Origin: Galactobacter sp052108535
Lineage (GTDB): Bacteria > Actinomycetota > Actinomycetes > Actinomycetales > Micrococcaceae
Direction of reading: 5' to 3'
Assembly (NCBI GenBank): GCA_052108535.1
Contig: JBQDZM010000006.1
Coordinates: forward strand, 1-64,000
Length of the DNA stretch: 64,000 bases
Shown here: in pieces, positions 11,721 to 19,329 of the stretch
Numbering within the stretch: the stretch's first letter is position 1
Layout: every line of letters begins with the position of its first letter
The notes under the pieces: generated by a model
Told to the model about the DNA's origin: nothing
The model's database searches: none
Seen by the model: the letters and a program-made list of their open reading frames with translations, nothing else
Position numbers and translations under genes: made by a program

Positions 11721-11764
11721 AGTCGAGCGACCTTCACCAGTGCGTGGGTGAAGGTCGCTCGACT
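11721..11764. repeat. Perfect 18-bp inverted repeat (strong hairpin)
   Basis: The arms 11721-11738 and 11747-11764 are perfectly complementary over 18 bp with an 8-base loop. The left arm starts AGTCGAGCGACCTTCACC. There is no U-run on the copA-sense strand, but a short T-containing stretch follows on the plus strand. Options are a copA terminator, a REP-like element, or an RNA-protecting structure. Confidence 0.75.
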
Positions 11765-11804
11765 CATTTCTGCCTATACCCCCCAGGCCCGGCCGCGTGC
11801 GCCG

Positions 11805-11871
11805 ACCACAGAGCCGGGGATTCACCGTGGAGCTGGGTAAACAACGGCTCTGTGGTGAAAGCCCGGCTCTG
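11805..11871. repeat. Overlapping, mutually exclusive inverted repeats
   Basis: ACCACAGAGCCG (11805-11816) pairs perfectly with CGGCTCTGTGGT (11845-11856). The same left segment can instead pair as an 18-bp arm (11809-11826) with 11854-11871, with two mismatches. The two pairings share sequence and cannot form together. They lie about 90-150 bases beyond the copA stop codon. Confidence 0.6.
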
Positions 11872-11956
11872 CGTGGAGGGTCGGGTGCGTTCGTGCGCGC
11901 TACGCCAACGCCGCTCAAGCCGATTGAGGTGCAGGGCCGGCCAGGGGGTTGGCCGG

Positions 11957-14233
11957 TCAGCGACCGAAGCGGCGGAGCCGCAGCGAGTTCCCGACCACGA
12001 TCACGGAACTCGCCGCCATCGCCACTCCTGCGAACATCGGGTTCAAGAATCCCAGGGCGGCAACGGGCAGCCCCAGCACGTTGTAAGCGAACGCCCAGAA
12101 CAGGTTCTGACGAATCACCCGCAAGGTGGCCCGCGACAGGTCGATGGCGTCCGCCACCTGCGTCACGGAGGACCCCATCAGCTCGATGCCGGCACTGGAG
12201 CGGGCCACGTCGGTCCCGGATCCCATGGCCAGCCCGAGGTCTGCCGTGGCCAGCGCCGGGGCGTCGTTCACGCCGTCGCCCACCATGGCGACCTTGTGCC
12301 CCTGCGCCTGCAACTCTTGAACCTGCTTGACCTTGCCATCGGGAAGGACACCCGCCACCACGTGCTCGGGCGCGATGCCCACCTGCGCTGCCACGGTCCT
12401 AGCCACGGCTTGGTTGTCACCCGTGAGTAGCCACGGCGTCACGTCGGCCGCCACGAGGCGGCGGATCCCCTCAGCGGAGGAGTCCTTGACGGTGTCCGTC
12501 ACCGACAGCACTGCGGCGACCTGCCCATCTAGGCCAAGCAGGACGGCGGTGGCGCCGGCCTCCTCTGCGCCCCGTAGAGCTGCGGTAGCCGCGGGCCCGA
12601 CGGTGACGCCTTGCTCCTGCAGCCAATCCGGGCGACCCACCACTACCGCGTGGTCGTCGATCTGCGCGGCCACGCCACCGCCTGGTGAGGACGTGAAGCT
12701 CTGAACGCCAGGGAGGCGGTCGGTCTGCGCCGCCTGGGTGATGGCGACGGCGATGGGGTGCTCCGAGGCGGCCTCGACCGCACCGGCAAAACGCAGTGAG
12801 GTGGCCTCGTCAGCCCCGGCCGGGAAACCGCGGCCTTCCGTGTCCGTAATGGTCAGTGAATCCAGAGCCATGCGGCCCTCGGTGATGGTCCCGGTCTTGT
12901 CCAGGAGGACCACATCCACGCCGCGCGCCTGCTCCAGTACCTGCGGCCCCGAGATCAGGATGCCCAATTGGGACCCGCGGCCGGTGCCCGCAACCAACGC
13001 CACGGGCGTGGCCAGTCCCAAGGCGCACGGGCAGGCGATGACCAGGACGGTGATCGCTGCGGTCAGGCCGTCCTGCGGGTTGCCCACGGCGAGCCACCAG
13101 ACCAGGAAGGTGAGGGCGGACAGGATGAGCACGATGGGGACAAAGACTGAGGAGATCTTGTCGGCCAGTCGCGTCACTGGTGCCTTCTGGGTCTGCGCGT
13201 CGGAGAGCATCCGCCCCATCGAAGCCAGAGTGGTGTCCTCTCCGGTTCGGGTGACGCGCACCGTCAGAGAACCTGCACCGTTGATGGTCGCACCGGTGAC
13301 CTCGTCCCCTGCGTGCGCAGAGACGGGCGCGGATTCTCCGGTGATCATGGAGGCATCCACGGTGGAGTCGCCGTCCGTCACCACTCCGTCGGCAGGGATC
13401 TTGGCCCCCGGGCGAACCCGGACCAGGTCCCCGACGCCCAGGGTGGGCACGGGAACCTTGGCGGTGGAACCGTCCTTCAGTACCAATTCGGCCTCGGATG
13501 CTCCCATGCTCAACAGGGAATGCAAGGCATCGGCAGCGCCGCGACGCGCGCGCAATTCCAGCCAGCGGCCCAGGAGTAGGAAGGTCGCGATCGTTGCCGC
13601 ACCCTCGAAATACAGCTGGTGAGAGCTCATGTCCATGCTCATGCCGTGACCGGAATGTGCCGTCAGAGCCGGATCCAGGATCAACTGGATCAACGAGAAG
13701 AGGTAGGACACCGCGACACCCAAGGAAACCAGGGTGTCCATGGTGGAGGTGCGGTGCCAGGCGTTCACCGCGGCGGAGCGATGGAACGGCCAGGCGCACC
13801 AGGTCACCACCGGCGCGGAGAGGGCGGCCACCACCCAGCCCCAATGCGGGAACATGGCGCCAGGGACCATGGAGATGATCAGCACCGGGGTCGTGAAGAT
13901 CGCCGCGATCACGAAACGGAGGAACAGGTGGTCGCCGTGGCCCGATTTCTCCTGCGAGGAATCCGTGGAAACCTGCTGGGTCGTCTCGGAGTGAGGGGCA
14001 GCGCCGTATCCAGCGCCCTCCACGACGTGGATCAATTCCTCGTCACTGATGGACTCCGGGGTAGCGACCGTGGCCTGTTCCAGCGCCAGGTTGACGGACG
14101 CGCTGACCCCCGGGAGCTTTCCGAGTTTGCGCTCGATCCGGTTCACGCAGGACGCGCAAGTCATCCCCTCGATATCGAGGCGGACCGTGCGCCGCTGCTG
14201 CGAACTGGGACTCGTTGCGACTGGATCAGGCAT
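11957..14233 (-). CDS. copA: Copper-exporting P1B-type ATPase CopA
   Basis: The protein is 758 residues from the ATG at 14233. An N-terminal metal-binding domain carries GMTCASC (about residues 22-28). Eight membrane helices are expected. Other motifs are the TGES phosphatase loop, the CPC ion-binding motif in IACPCALGLATP, the phosphorylation site DKTGTITEG, the SEHP nucleotide-domain motif, and MVGDGVNDAPAL. CPC plus the HMA domain indicate Cu(I)/Ag(I) export. The open frame could extend to 14287, but 14233 has a GGGAG ribosome site and gives an 8-base overlap with copZ, indicating translational coupling. Expression is expected to be derepressed by copper through CsoR. Confidence 0.95.
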   Translation of the reverse strand: MPDPVATSPSSQQRRTVRLDIEGMTCASCVNRIERKLGKLPGVSASVNLALEQATVATPESISDEELIHVVEGAGYGAAPHSETTQQVSTDSSQEKSGHGDHLFLRFVIAAIFTTPVLIISMVPGAMFPHWGWVVAALSAPVVTWCAWPFHRSAAVNAWHRTSTMDTLVSLGVAVSYLFSLIQLILDPALTAHSGHGMSMDMSSHQLYFEGAATIATFLLLGRWLELRARRGAADALHSLLSMGASEAELVLKDGSTAKVPVPTLGVGDLVRVRPGAKIPADGVVTDGDSTVDASMITGESAPVSAHAGDEVTGATINGAGSLTVRVTRTGEDTTLASMGRMLSDAQTQKAPVTRLADKISSVFVPIVLILSALTFLVWWLAVGNPQDGLTAAITVLVIACPCALGLATPVALVAGTGRGSQLGILISGPQVLEQARGVDVVLLDKTGTITEGRMALDSLTITDTEGRGFPAGADEATSLRFAGAVEAASEHPIAVAITQAAQTDRLPGVQSFTSSPGGGVAAQIDDHAVVVGRPDWLQEQGVTVGPAATAALRGAEEAGATAVLLGLDGQVAAVLSVTDTVKDSSAEGIRRLVAADVTPWLLTGDNQAVARTVAAQVGIAPEHVVAGVLPDGKVKQVQELQAQGHKVAMVGDGVNDAPALATADLGLAMGSGTDVARSSAGIELMGSSVTQVADAIDLSRATLRVIRQNLFWAFAYNVLGLPVAALGFLNPMFAGVAMAASSVIVVGNSLRLRRFGR

Positions 14234-14447
14234 GGTCTCCCACCACGGTGTAACCAGCTTCAGCCACGGCCTCAGACAGCTGCTCAACCGGGATCTCGCG
14301 GTCGGACGCCACCTGAGCGGTGGAGATCTCGTTCGGGTGGAGGTCGATCTGCACGCCGGTGACGCCGTCGATGGCCTCGAGTTCCTCGGTGACGGAGAGG
14401 GCGCAATGGTTGCAGGTCATACCGGAGATGTTCAGGGTGGTGTTCAT
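14226..14447 (-). CDS. copZ: Copper chaperone CopZ (HMA domain protein)
   Basis: The 73-residue single-domain protein contains GMTCNHC at residues 9-15, the paired-cysteine Cu(I) site of Atx1/CopZ chaperones. It delivers Cu(I) to the CopA N-terminal domain. It lies between csoR and copA in one operon; its 3' end overlaps the copA start by 8 bases, and it starts 28 bases after the csoR stop with an AGGA ribosome site. Confidence 0.93.
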   Translation of the reverse strand: MNTTLNISGMTCNHCALSVTEELEAIDGVTGVQIDLHPNEISTAQVASDREIPVEQLSEAVAEAGYTVVGDHA

Positions 14448-14474
14448 GGTGTCCTCCTTGGGGACTTGAGGGCG

Positions 14475-14807
14475 TCAGCGGAGCAGACGGCCGATGGCTT
14501 GGGTGACTTCCTTGACCTTGTCATCCACGATGCTGGGGTCGCCGGTCTCGGCGGACTGGCGGGCAGCGTCCACGACACAATGGCCCACGTGCCCTTCCAA
14601 CAGGGCGAGGGAGACCTTGTGCATGGCCGCGTTCACGGCGGAGACCTGAGTTAGGACGTCGATGCAGTAGGTGTCGTTCTCCACCATCTTTTCGATGCCG
14701 CGGAGCTGACCCTGGATCCGACGAAGACGTTTGAGAATGGCCTCTTTCTGTCCCGGCTCTGCCGTGTACGCGTGACCCGCGTGCGGGTCTGGTGAGGTGG
14801 TGGTCAT
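14475..14807 (-). CDS. csoR: Copper-sensing repressor CsoR
   Basis: The 110-residue all-helical protein of the CsoR/RcnR (DUF156) family contains RLRRIQGQLRGIEKMVEN. Cys48, His73 and Cys77 keep the spacing of the Cu(I) ligands in M. tuberculosis CsoR (Cys36, His61, Cys65), which argues for copper sensing rather than nickel or formaldehyde. A His-rich extension (residues 9-12) precedes the core. It is the first gene of the copper operon, and two palindromic CsoR boxes lie just upstream. Confidence 0.93.
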   Translation of the reverse strand: MTTTSPDPHAGHAYTAEPGQKEAILKRLRRIQGQLRGIEKMVENDTYCIDVLTQVSAVNAAMHKVSLALLEGHVGHCVVDAARQSAETGDPSIVDDKVKEVTQAIGRLLR

Positions 14808-14818
14808 GCGGAGAACTT

Positions 14819-14835
14819 ATACCCCGTAGGGGTAT
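14819..14835. promoter_or_regulatory. CsoR operator 1
   Basis: ATACCCC-GTA-GGGGTAT is a 17-bp palindrome with perfect 7-bp arms, matching the G/C-tract inverted repeats known as CsoR boxes. It lies 12 bp upstream of the csoR start codon. Confidence 0.85.
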
Positions 14836-14842
14836 GGGTCAA

Positions 14843-14859
14843 ATACCCCCATGGGGTAT
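14843..14859. promoter_or_regulatory. CsoR operator 2
   Basis: ATACCCC-CAT-GGGGTAT is a second 17-bp palindrome with the same arms, centred 24 bp from the first, on nearly the same DNA face with a spacing a little over two helical turns. Two sites suggest two CsoR tetramers or coverage of both promoter elements. Confidence 0.85.
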
Positions 14860-14952
14860 ATCCTTCCGCTCTTTCTCCCCGGCCGTTGGTACCATCGAAG
14901 GTCAGCGTCACCACCTCATGATGGGTGCCGATCCCATCCGTGAAAGGGAACA

Positions 14953-16221
14953 ATGCGTTTGTCTCGAGTGTCGGAGTCCGAGTACTCCGAGTACATCGAC
15001 ACCCAGTCCCGCGTCTTCTACACGCAGCTGCCCGGCTACGGGTCCACCCGTAAGGCGGAGGGGTACACGGTGGACTATGTGGGATTGCGCCGCGACAACG
15101 GCGTGCTGGCCGGCGTGGCTCTGCTGGTGTTCCAACCGTGGAAGAAGCTTTTCCGCCGCGTCACCGTCCCCTACGGTCCTGTCCTCGACTGGTCAGATGC
15201 CGACCTGGTCCAGGAATTCTTGAGCGGGCTGGTGGGCTATCTGCGTCGCGATCCCAGGACTCTCTCCATCCGCCTCAACCCGCCGGTGGCCGCCCGCAGC
15301 TACGAGGACATTACTCCCGGGGACCCGAACCCGAACGTGGCGGCGCTGGAAGCCGCGGTCGCGACGCTCGACGGCGTGCACGTGGACCGCGAGTTCTACG
15401 ACTCCTCCGACATTCAGGTGCGTTTCTCCTACACCAAGGACATCGAGGGTCAGACCTACAAACAGATTGCCTCTTCAGTGGCTCAGGGAGCCCGCACCGG
15501 CTTCAACAAACTCGGCACCAACGGTGTCGAGGTCCGCTTCCTCGACGTCAATCAGTTTGACGTTCTGGAGCGCGTCCTTGGCCACACCGCGCAGCGCACC
15601 GATATGCACGAGATCTCCGCAGGAGCCTCGAAGTTCTACCGAGATCTCAAGGACCACCTCGGGGACGACGTCATGGCGCCCGCCGCCGTACTGGACTGCG
15701 TCTCGGCTCTGCAGGGCATCGCCGACGAGCGGGAGCAGGTTCAGGCCCAGATCACCGAGATCGAGGAACTCGAAGTCCAGATGGAGGCTGAGGGCAAGGT
15801 CCTGAACAAGAAGCGCCGCAACGCCCTCAAGGAGCATCGCGACCGGATCGGCGTGCTCAAGCGCCGCGAGGACGAGACCCGTGCCGTGCAGAAGGAGCAT
15901 GGCGACGAGGTGGTCCTTGCTGCCAGTCTCTTTGTGCATTCCCCCGGAGAGCTGGTCTACCTGCTCTCAGGCGCGTACGACGAATTCCAGAGCTACTACG
16001 GCATCTACCTGATCCACCGCACCATGCTGGAATGGTGCATCGAGCACCAGGTCGGCACCTACAACCTCTACGGCATCACCGGGGACTTCTCCGACACCGC
16101 GAGCGACCACGGCGTGCTGCAGTTCAAGCGCCAGTTCGGTGGCAACGTCGAGGAACTCGTGGGGACCTACGACCTGCCCGTGCATGCGTTCCTGGCCAAG
16201 CGTCTTGGCGCGCTGGGTTGA
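14953..16221 (+). CDS. FemABX peptidyltransferase with helical arm (cross-bridge synthesis)
   Basis: The 422-residue protein has two GNAT-like halves. Between them, about residues 255-320, is a charged helical hairpin (the segment ending KVLNKKRRNALKEHRDRIGV), which is the coiled-coil arm of FemA/FemB-type enzymes. The C-terminal part includes the stretch YLLSGAYDEFQSYYGIYLIH followed by GTYNLYGITGDFSD, typical of the family. These enzymes use aminoacyl-tRNA to add L-amino acids or Gly to the lipid-linked peptidoglycan precursor at the membrane. It starts at ATG 14953 after an AAGGG ribosome site, is divergent from csoR and converges on an ATP-grasp gene. The amino acid added cannot be read from sequence. 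Confidence 0.85.
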   Translation: MRLSRVSESEYSEYIDTQSRVFYTQLPGYGSTRKAEGYTVDYVGLRRDNGVLAGVALLVFQPWKKLFRRVTVPYGPVLDWSDADLVQEFLSGLVGYLRRDPRTLSIRLNPPVAARSYEDITPGDPNPNVAALEAAVATLDGVHVDREFYDSSDIQVRFSYTKDIEGQTYKQIASSVAQGARTGFNKLGTNGVEVRFLDVNQFDVLERVLGHTAQRTDMHEISAGASKFYRDLKDHLGDDVMAPAAVLDCVSALQGIADEREQVQAQITEIEELEVQMEAEGKVLNKKRRNALKEHRDRIGVLKRREDETRAVQKEHGDEVVLAASLFVHSPGELVYLLSGAYDEFQSYYGIYLIHRTMLEWCIEHQVGTYNLYGITGDFSDTASDHGVLQFKRQFGGNVEELVGTYDLPVHAFLAKRLGALG

Positions 16222-16257
16222 TCTAGACACCCGACGCTGACCTGGAATCTAGGCCGG

Positions 16258-16357
16258 NNNNNNNNNNNNNNNNNNNNNNNNNNNNNNNNNNNNNNNNNNN
16301 NNNNNNNNNNNNNNNNNNNNNNNNNNNNNNNNNNNNNNNNNNNNNNNNNNNNNNNNN
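16258..16357. other. Assembly gap (100 N)
   Basis: A run of exactly 100 N, most likely a placeholder of unknown true length, lies between two convergent cell-wall genes. Both flanking genes are complete up to their stop codons. A strong terminator hairpin at this junction would be a plausible cause of the assembly break. Confidence 0.95.
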
Positions 16358-16362
16358 CTGCC

Positions 16363-17604
16363 CTAGAAGCCCGACTCCGTTGGGTGGGGGTAGAAGCGGC
16401 GCATCTGCCGCCACTGGTTCACGGAGTTCATGAGGCGGTAGGCGAAACGCTTCGGGTGACGATCCTTGGGATTCTTCAGCGGGTTGACCGGGCGCTGAGC
16501 CTTCCTGGCCTGACTCACTCGCTTCCGCAGGTCGGCATCGCGCAGGTAGTTCTTGTTCGCGAGCGCCATGGGCAGCACGGTGTAGATGCCGTCGCGGGCA
16601 TTGGTCTGGTACGGGGATTCCTCGCCGGCCAGATCCGCCAGCATCGCCTTGGCAAGATCGATGCCGCCGACCTTGAGGTAATAGTGACTGCGGCCGATTC
16701 GGGGGTTCAGGTCCAGCCACAGCTTCCGGCCGTTCCGAGGGTCGATCTTGACGTCCAACGAGAAGAAACCGCGTAGTCCCACGGCGGTGACGAGGCGCTG
16801 CGCGTCCCGAACCAAGTCCGGATTGGACTCCAACAGGATCATGCCGGCGTTACCGAGGTAGCGCGGCTGGTGCAGCCCCAACAGCACCCTGCCCGTACCC
16901 GTGGCGGTGACCCTGCCCTGAGCGTCCACGTAACCGTTGATGACCCACTGCGTGGTGTCGTCTCCGGGGATGAGTTCCTGGACCATGAGCACGATGTCCA
17001 CGCCGGCCTCACGCAGAGACTCGAAATAGGCCTGGGCGTCCTCGGCGGTCGCGAAGACCCGCACCTTGCGCAGGCCCTTGTCCCAATAGAAGTCCAGGTC
17101 CGAACCCACAGCGGGTTTGGCCACCACGGGGAACGTCAGTTCAGCCACGTCGGCTTGCCACGTCTGCGGTGTGCGCAGGTCCACGGTGGCGCGCGCCGGG
17201 ACGTCCAGGCCCAAACTGGAGCAGACCTCGTAGAAGTCCTCCTTGGAGTTGGCGCGATCCACCGCCTCGATCGAGGCGTACGGGAGGAACCAACGCGGTT
17301 CCAGCGCCGCCCGGTTGCGTGCGGCGAACTCCACGCCCTCGTCGGAGTTCACCAAGAGCAGCAGCCGCCGGTCGGGATGATCCTCCGCGATCCGGTGCAG
17401 TAGGTCTACGAACTTGTCCTCGTGCGCCAGCGTTCCCTTGGGAACAATCTGGACGTCGAAGAGGGAGGAGTTTTCGATGGGGCCGCGGTGCAGTTCAGAG
17501 ATCACGAGGGAACGAAGGCCGGCCGCCTCGTGGAAGATCCGCGCGAAGCTGTAATCGGCAATATCGAACCCGATGACCACCGGGAGCAGGTCGTTGGATG
17601 CCAT
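16363..17604 (-). CDS. ATP-grasp ligase, D-aspartate ligase (Asl)-like
   Basis: The 413-residue ATP-grasp enzyme starts PVVIGFDIADYSFARIFHEA, closely recalling the N-terminus of the E. faecium D-aspartate ligase Asl-fm. It also has VQELIPGDDTTQWVINGYVD in place of that enzyme's VQDFIPGDD segment. The ATP-grasp lysine lies in VVAKPAVGSD and a metal/ATP site in LWLDLNPRIGRSHYY. Asl-fm activates the beta-carboxyl of D-Asp and joins it to the lysine of the precursor. Here it sits beside two FemABX genes, so a carboxylate-amine ligase adding an acidic residue to a peptidoglycan bridge is likely. D-Asp versus D-/L-Glu cannot be decided. A gene downstream starts 22 bases from its neighbour, suggesting an operon with the FemABX gene upstream. 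Confidence 0.75.
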   Translation of the reverse strand: MASNDLLPVVIGFDIADYSFARIFHEAAGLRSLVISELHRGPIENSSLFDVQIVPKGTLAHEDKFVDLLHRIAEDHPDRRLLLLVNSDEGVEFAARNRAALEPRWFLPYASIEAVDRANSKEDFYEVCSSLGLDVPARATVDLRTPQTWQADVAELTFPVVAKPAVGSDLDFYWDKGLRKVRVFATAEDAQAYFESLREAGVDIVLMVQELIPGDDTTQWVINGYVDAQGRVTATGTGRVLLGLHQPRYLGNAGMILLESNPDLVRDAQRLVTAVGLRGFFSLDVKIDPRNGRKLWLDLNPRIGRSHYYLKVGGIDLAKAMLADLAGEESPYQTNARDGIYTVLPMALANKNYLRDADLRKRVSQARKAQRPVNPLKNPKDRHPKRFAYRLMNSVNQWRQMRRFYPHPTESGF

Positions 17605-17626
17605 ATGTTCTTCCTCGTTCTCCGCT

Positions 17627-18772
17627 TCAGTGCTTCTCGCGCCAGGCCATGAACTTGTCGAAGCCCCAGGACAGGATCCGATTCAGGGGCAGCTCCCATT
17701 CGCCCACCGTGCGGATCACATCGCAGCCCATGGAGGTCTTGAAGTAGGACAGGCCACCGTGAGCGTCGCTGCGTTGCAGGGTCGGCGTCACGCCGCCCTG
17801 GTCCAGGTACACGCAGCCCTCCTCCAAGGCGTCGGAGAGCATGCGGTGTTGCAGGGCCTTGGGAGCGTTGAGCTTGCGTTCCTCGTTGCTGGAGGCGCCG
17901 TAGACGTACCAGGAGCGGTTTCCGGAGCGGAGCCGGACCGCTGCGGCGAGGTCACGCCCCTCGTGGGAGGCGATGTAGAGGGTGCAGGAGCCTGGCTGTG
18001 CCGCGTTGAGGGTGCGATGCAGGTTCGTGAAGTACTCCAAGGGGCGGCCGGTGAAGTCCTGCCGGTCCGCGGTGGTGGCGTACAAGGCATGGAAGCGGTC
18101 CATGTCCTCGGTTGCGCCCACCACGATATCCAGCGGCGCCTTCAGCGACTGCCTGGTCTCGCGCCGAGCCGACTGCGAGAAAGCGGCCATGACCTGGTCC
18201 ATGGTCAACGGATTCGCGTGCTCGTCCACCAACGGAACCCGGGCAACGTATTCCGGCTGTCCGGCGGCGAAGTCCATGCCGGAGTCCAGATGCGAGAAGC
18301 CCTGGGACTGGAGTGCGGCCGTGACGGCCGCTGCCTCCGAGTCGTTCACGGTGTGAGCCAACTGCGACAGGTCCTCCAACTGCCCGGAGCCCATGGCCTT
18401 ACGCACGTCCACGGCCTTCCAGGTCGTGGAATCCACCGACGGGCCAATCCGCAGAGCGAACGCCCCGTTGGACTTGAGATATTCCGAAAGCGTGCGCAGC
18501 ACGCGCTCCGGCGCGAATTCCGCGAAGTCGATCACCGGACCGTCGGGCAGGTAGGCGAGGGACTTGCGCACCACGGGGGCGGGGCGCATGAGCACCAGCG
18601 CGGCACCGACCTGGACGCCACCAGAGAACCAGCCCAGGCTGAGCCCCCGCCAGGCCGGTTTGATTTGGGCCCACTCGGGGCGCTGCATGAAGCTCACGTC
18701 CCGGCGGGTGGCCAGGAACGCGGCGTGTTCCTCGGCGCTGATGGCTGCAAGGCTCAGTTCATCGCTACTCAC
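17627..18772 (-). CDS. FemABX peptidyltransferase without long helical arm
   Basis: The 381-residue protein contains FMQRPEWAQIKPAWRG near the N-terminus. Later segments are SARRETRQSLKAPLDI, RSWYVYGASSNEERKLNAPK and LDQGGVTPTLQRSD, and it ends with YFKTSMGCDVIRTVGEWELP; all are FemX/FmhB-like. It lacks the coiled-coil insert seen in the 14953 gene and so may catalyse a different, perhaps first, addition step. It lies between the GNAT gene (12 bases upstream in transcription) and the ATP-grasp gene (22 bases downstream), so the genes from 20942 down to 16363 look like one minus-strand operon. Confidence 0.85.
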   Translation of the reverse strand: MSSDELSLAAISAEEHAAFLATRRDVSFMQRPEWAQIKPAWRGLSLGWFSGGVQVGAALVLMRPAPVVRKSLAYLPDGPVIDFAEFAPERVLRTLSEYLKSNGAFALRIGPSVDSTTWKAVDVRKAMGSGQLEDLSQLAHTVNDSEAAAVTAALQSQGFSHLDSGMDFAAGQPEYVARVPLVDEHANPLTMDQVMAAFSQSARRETRQSLKAPLDIVVGATEDMDRFHALYATTADRQDFTGRPLEYFTNLHRTLNAAQPGSCTLYIASHEGRDLAAAVRLRSGNRSWYVYGASSNEERKLNAPKALQHRMLSDALEEGCVYLDQGGVTPTLQRSDAHGGLSYFKTSMGCDVIRTVGEWELPLNRILSWGFDKFMAWREKH

Positions 18773-18783
18773 GAGACACGAGA

Positions 18784-19329
18784 CTACCGGCGTTGGGCCG
18801 CCGCCGCCCTATCCGTCAGGCGCATGGGCACGTGTGGGATGCCGTCCTCCAGGAACTCGGCCCCATCCCGGACGAAGCCGAAGGAGCCGTACCAACCCTC
18901 CAGATGGGACTGGGCATCGAGGACCACGGGCGCATCGGCGCAGAGCTGGATGGCCGCGCGCAGCAGGTGACCCATGAGCCCGAGCCCACGGTGTTCCACG
19001 GCCGTGGCGACGCGTCCGATCCGGCGCGTGGCGCCGCTGGGCCCCTCATCCGTCAGCAGTCGCAGCGTGGCCGCGACGCCGCTGGGCTCGCTGCGTTCAC
19101 CGGGCTCACCGGACCCACCGGGCTCGCCATGCGAGATCCACAGGTGCTCGGTGGTGGGCTCGATGTCGCGGGCATCCTGATCGGGGTAGGCACAGTCTTG
19201 TTCCACCACGAAGACGTCCTGTCGCAGCCGGGAGATTTGGTGCCAGGTGAGCCCGGACAGGTCGGCAAGCCGGGCGCGGAAGAGGTCGTAACCGGCCGGG
19301 AGCTCCACGGCCAGGGGTGTGTTGAGCAT
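18784..19329 (-). CDS. GNAT family N-acetyltransferase, ElaA-like
   Basis: The 181-residue GNAT protein has LTWHQISRLRQDVFVVEQDC followed by AYPDQDARD near the N-terminus, characteristic of ElaA-type acetyltransferases. Its acetyl-CoA loop is AVEHRGLGLMGHLLRAAI, and the C-terminal YGSFGFVRDGAEFLEDGIPH is also ElaA-like. An unusual Gly/Glu/Pro/Ser loop (about residues 68-84, GEPGGSGEPGERSEPSG) arises from short repeats in the DNA at 19085-19130. Its ATG overlaps the stop of the upstream TPM-like gene, and a FemABX gene follows 12 bases later. The substrate is unknown. Confidence 0.85.
   Translation of the reverse strand: MLNTPLAVELPAGYDLFRARLADLSGLTWHQISRLRQDVFVVEQDCAYPDQDARDIEPTTEHLWISHGEPGGSGEPGERSEPSGVAATLRLLTDEGPSGATRRIGRVATAVEHRGLGLMGHLLRAAIQLCADAPVVLDAQSHLEGWYGSFGFVRDGAEFLEDGIPHVPMRLTDRAAAAQRR

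Larger units (their letters stand above)
11465..11956. other. Gene-free interval rich in inverted repeats
   Basis: About 490 bases lie between the gntR upstream region and the 3' end of copA. No convincing coding frame is seen: the frames present have Arg/Pro/Gly-rich shadow composition. A small hairpin, CCGAACC-gcagt-gGGTTCGG, lies at about 11664-11683, followed by the two larger inverted-repeat structures listed separately. The copA transcript would run into this region. Confidence 0.6.

Noticed and set aside
11442..11918. 158-codon minus-strand frame in the copA-gntR gap
   Set aside because: It spans strong inverted repeats, has Pro/Arg/Ser-rich shadow composition and no recognisable motif.
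12810..13844. 344-codon minus-strand frame within copA in another phase
   Set aside because: Out-of-phase shadow of CopA; all P-type ATPase motifs lie in the other frame.
17573..18970. Long plus-strand open frame (465 codons) opposite the FemABX and GNAT genes
   Set aside because: Composition and lack of family motifs mark it as an antisense shadow of high-GC coding sequence; the minus-strand frames carry clear FemABX and GNAT motifs.
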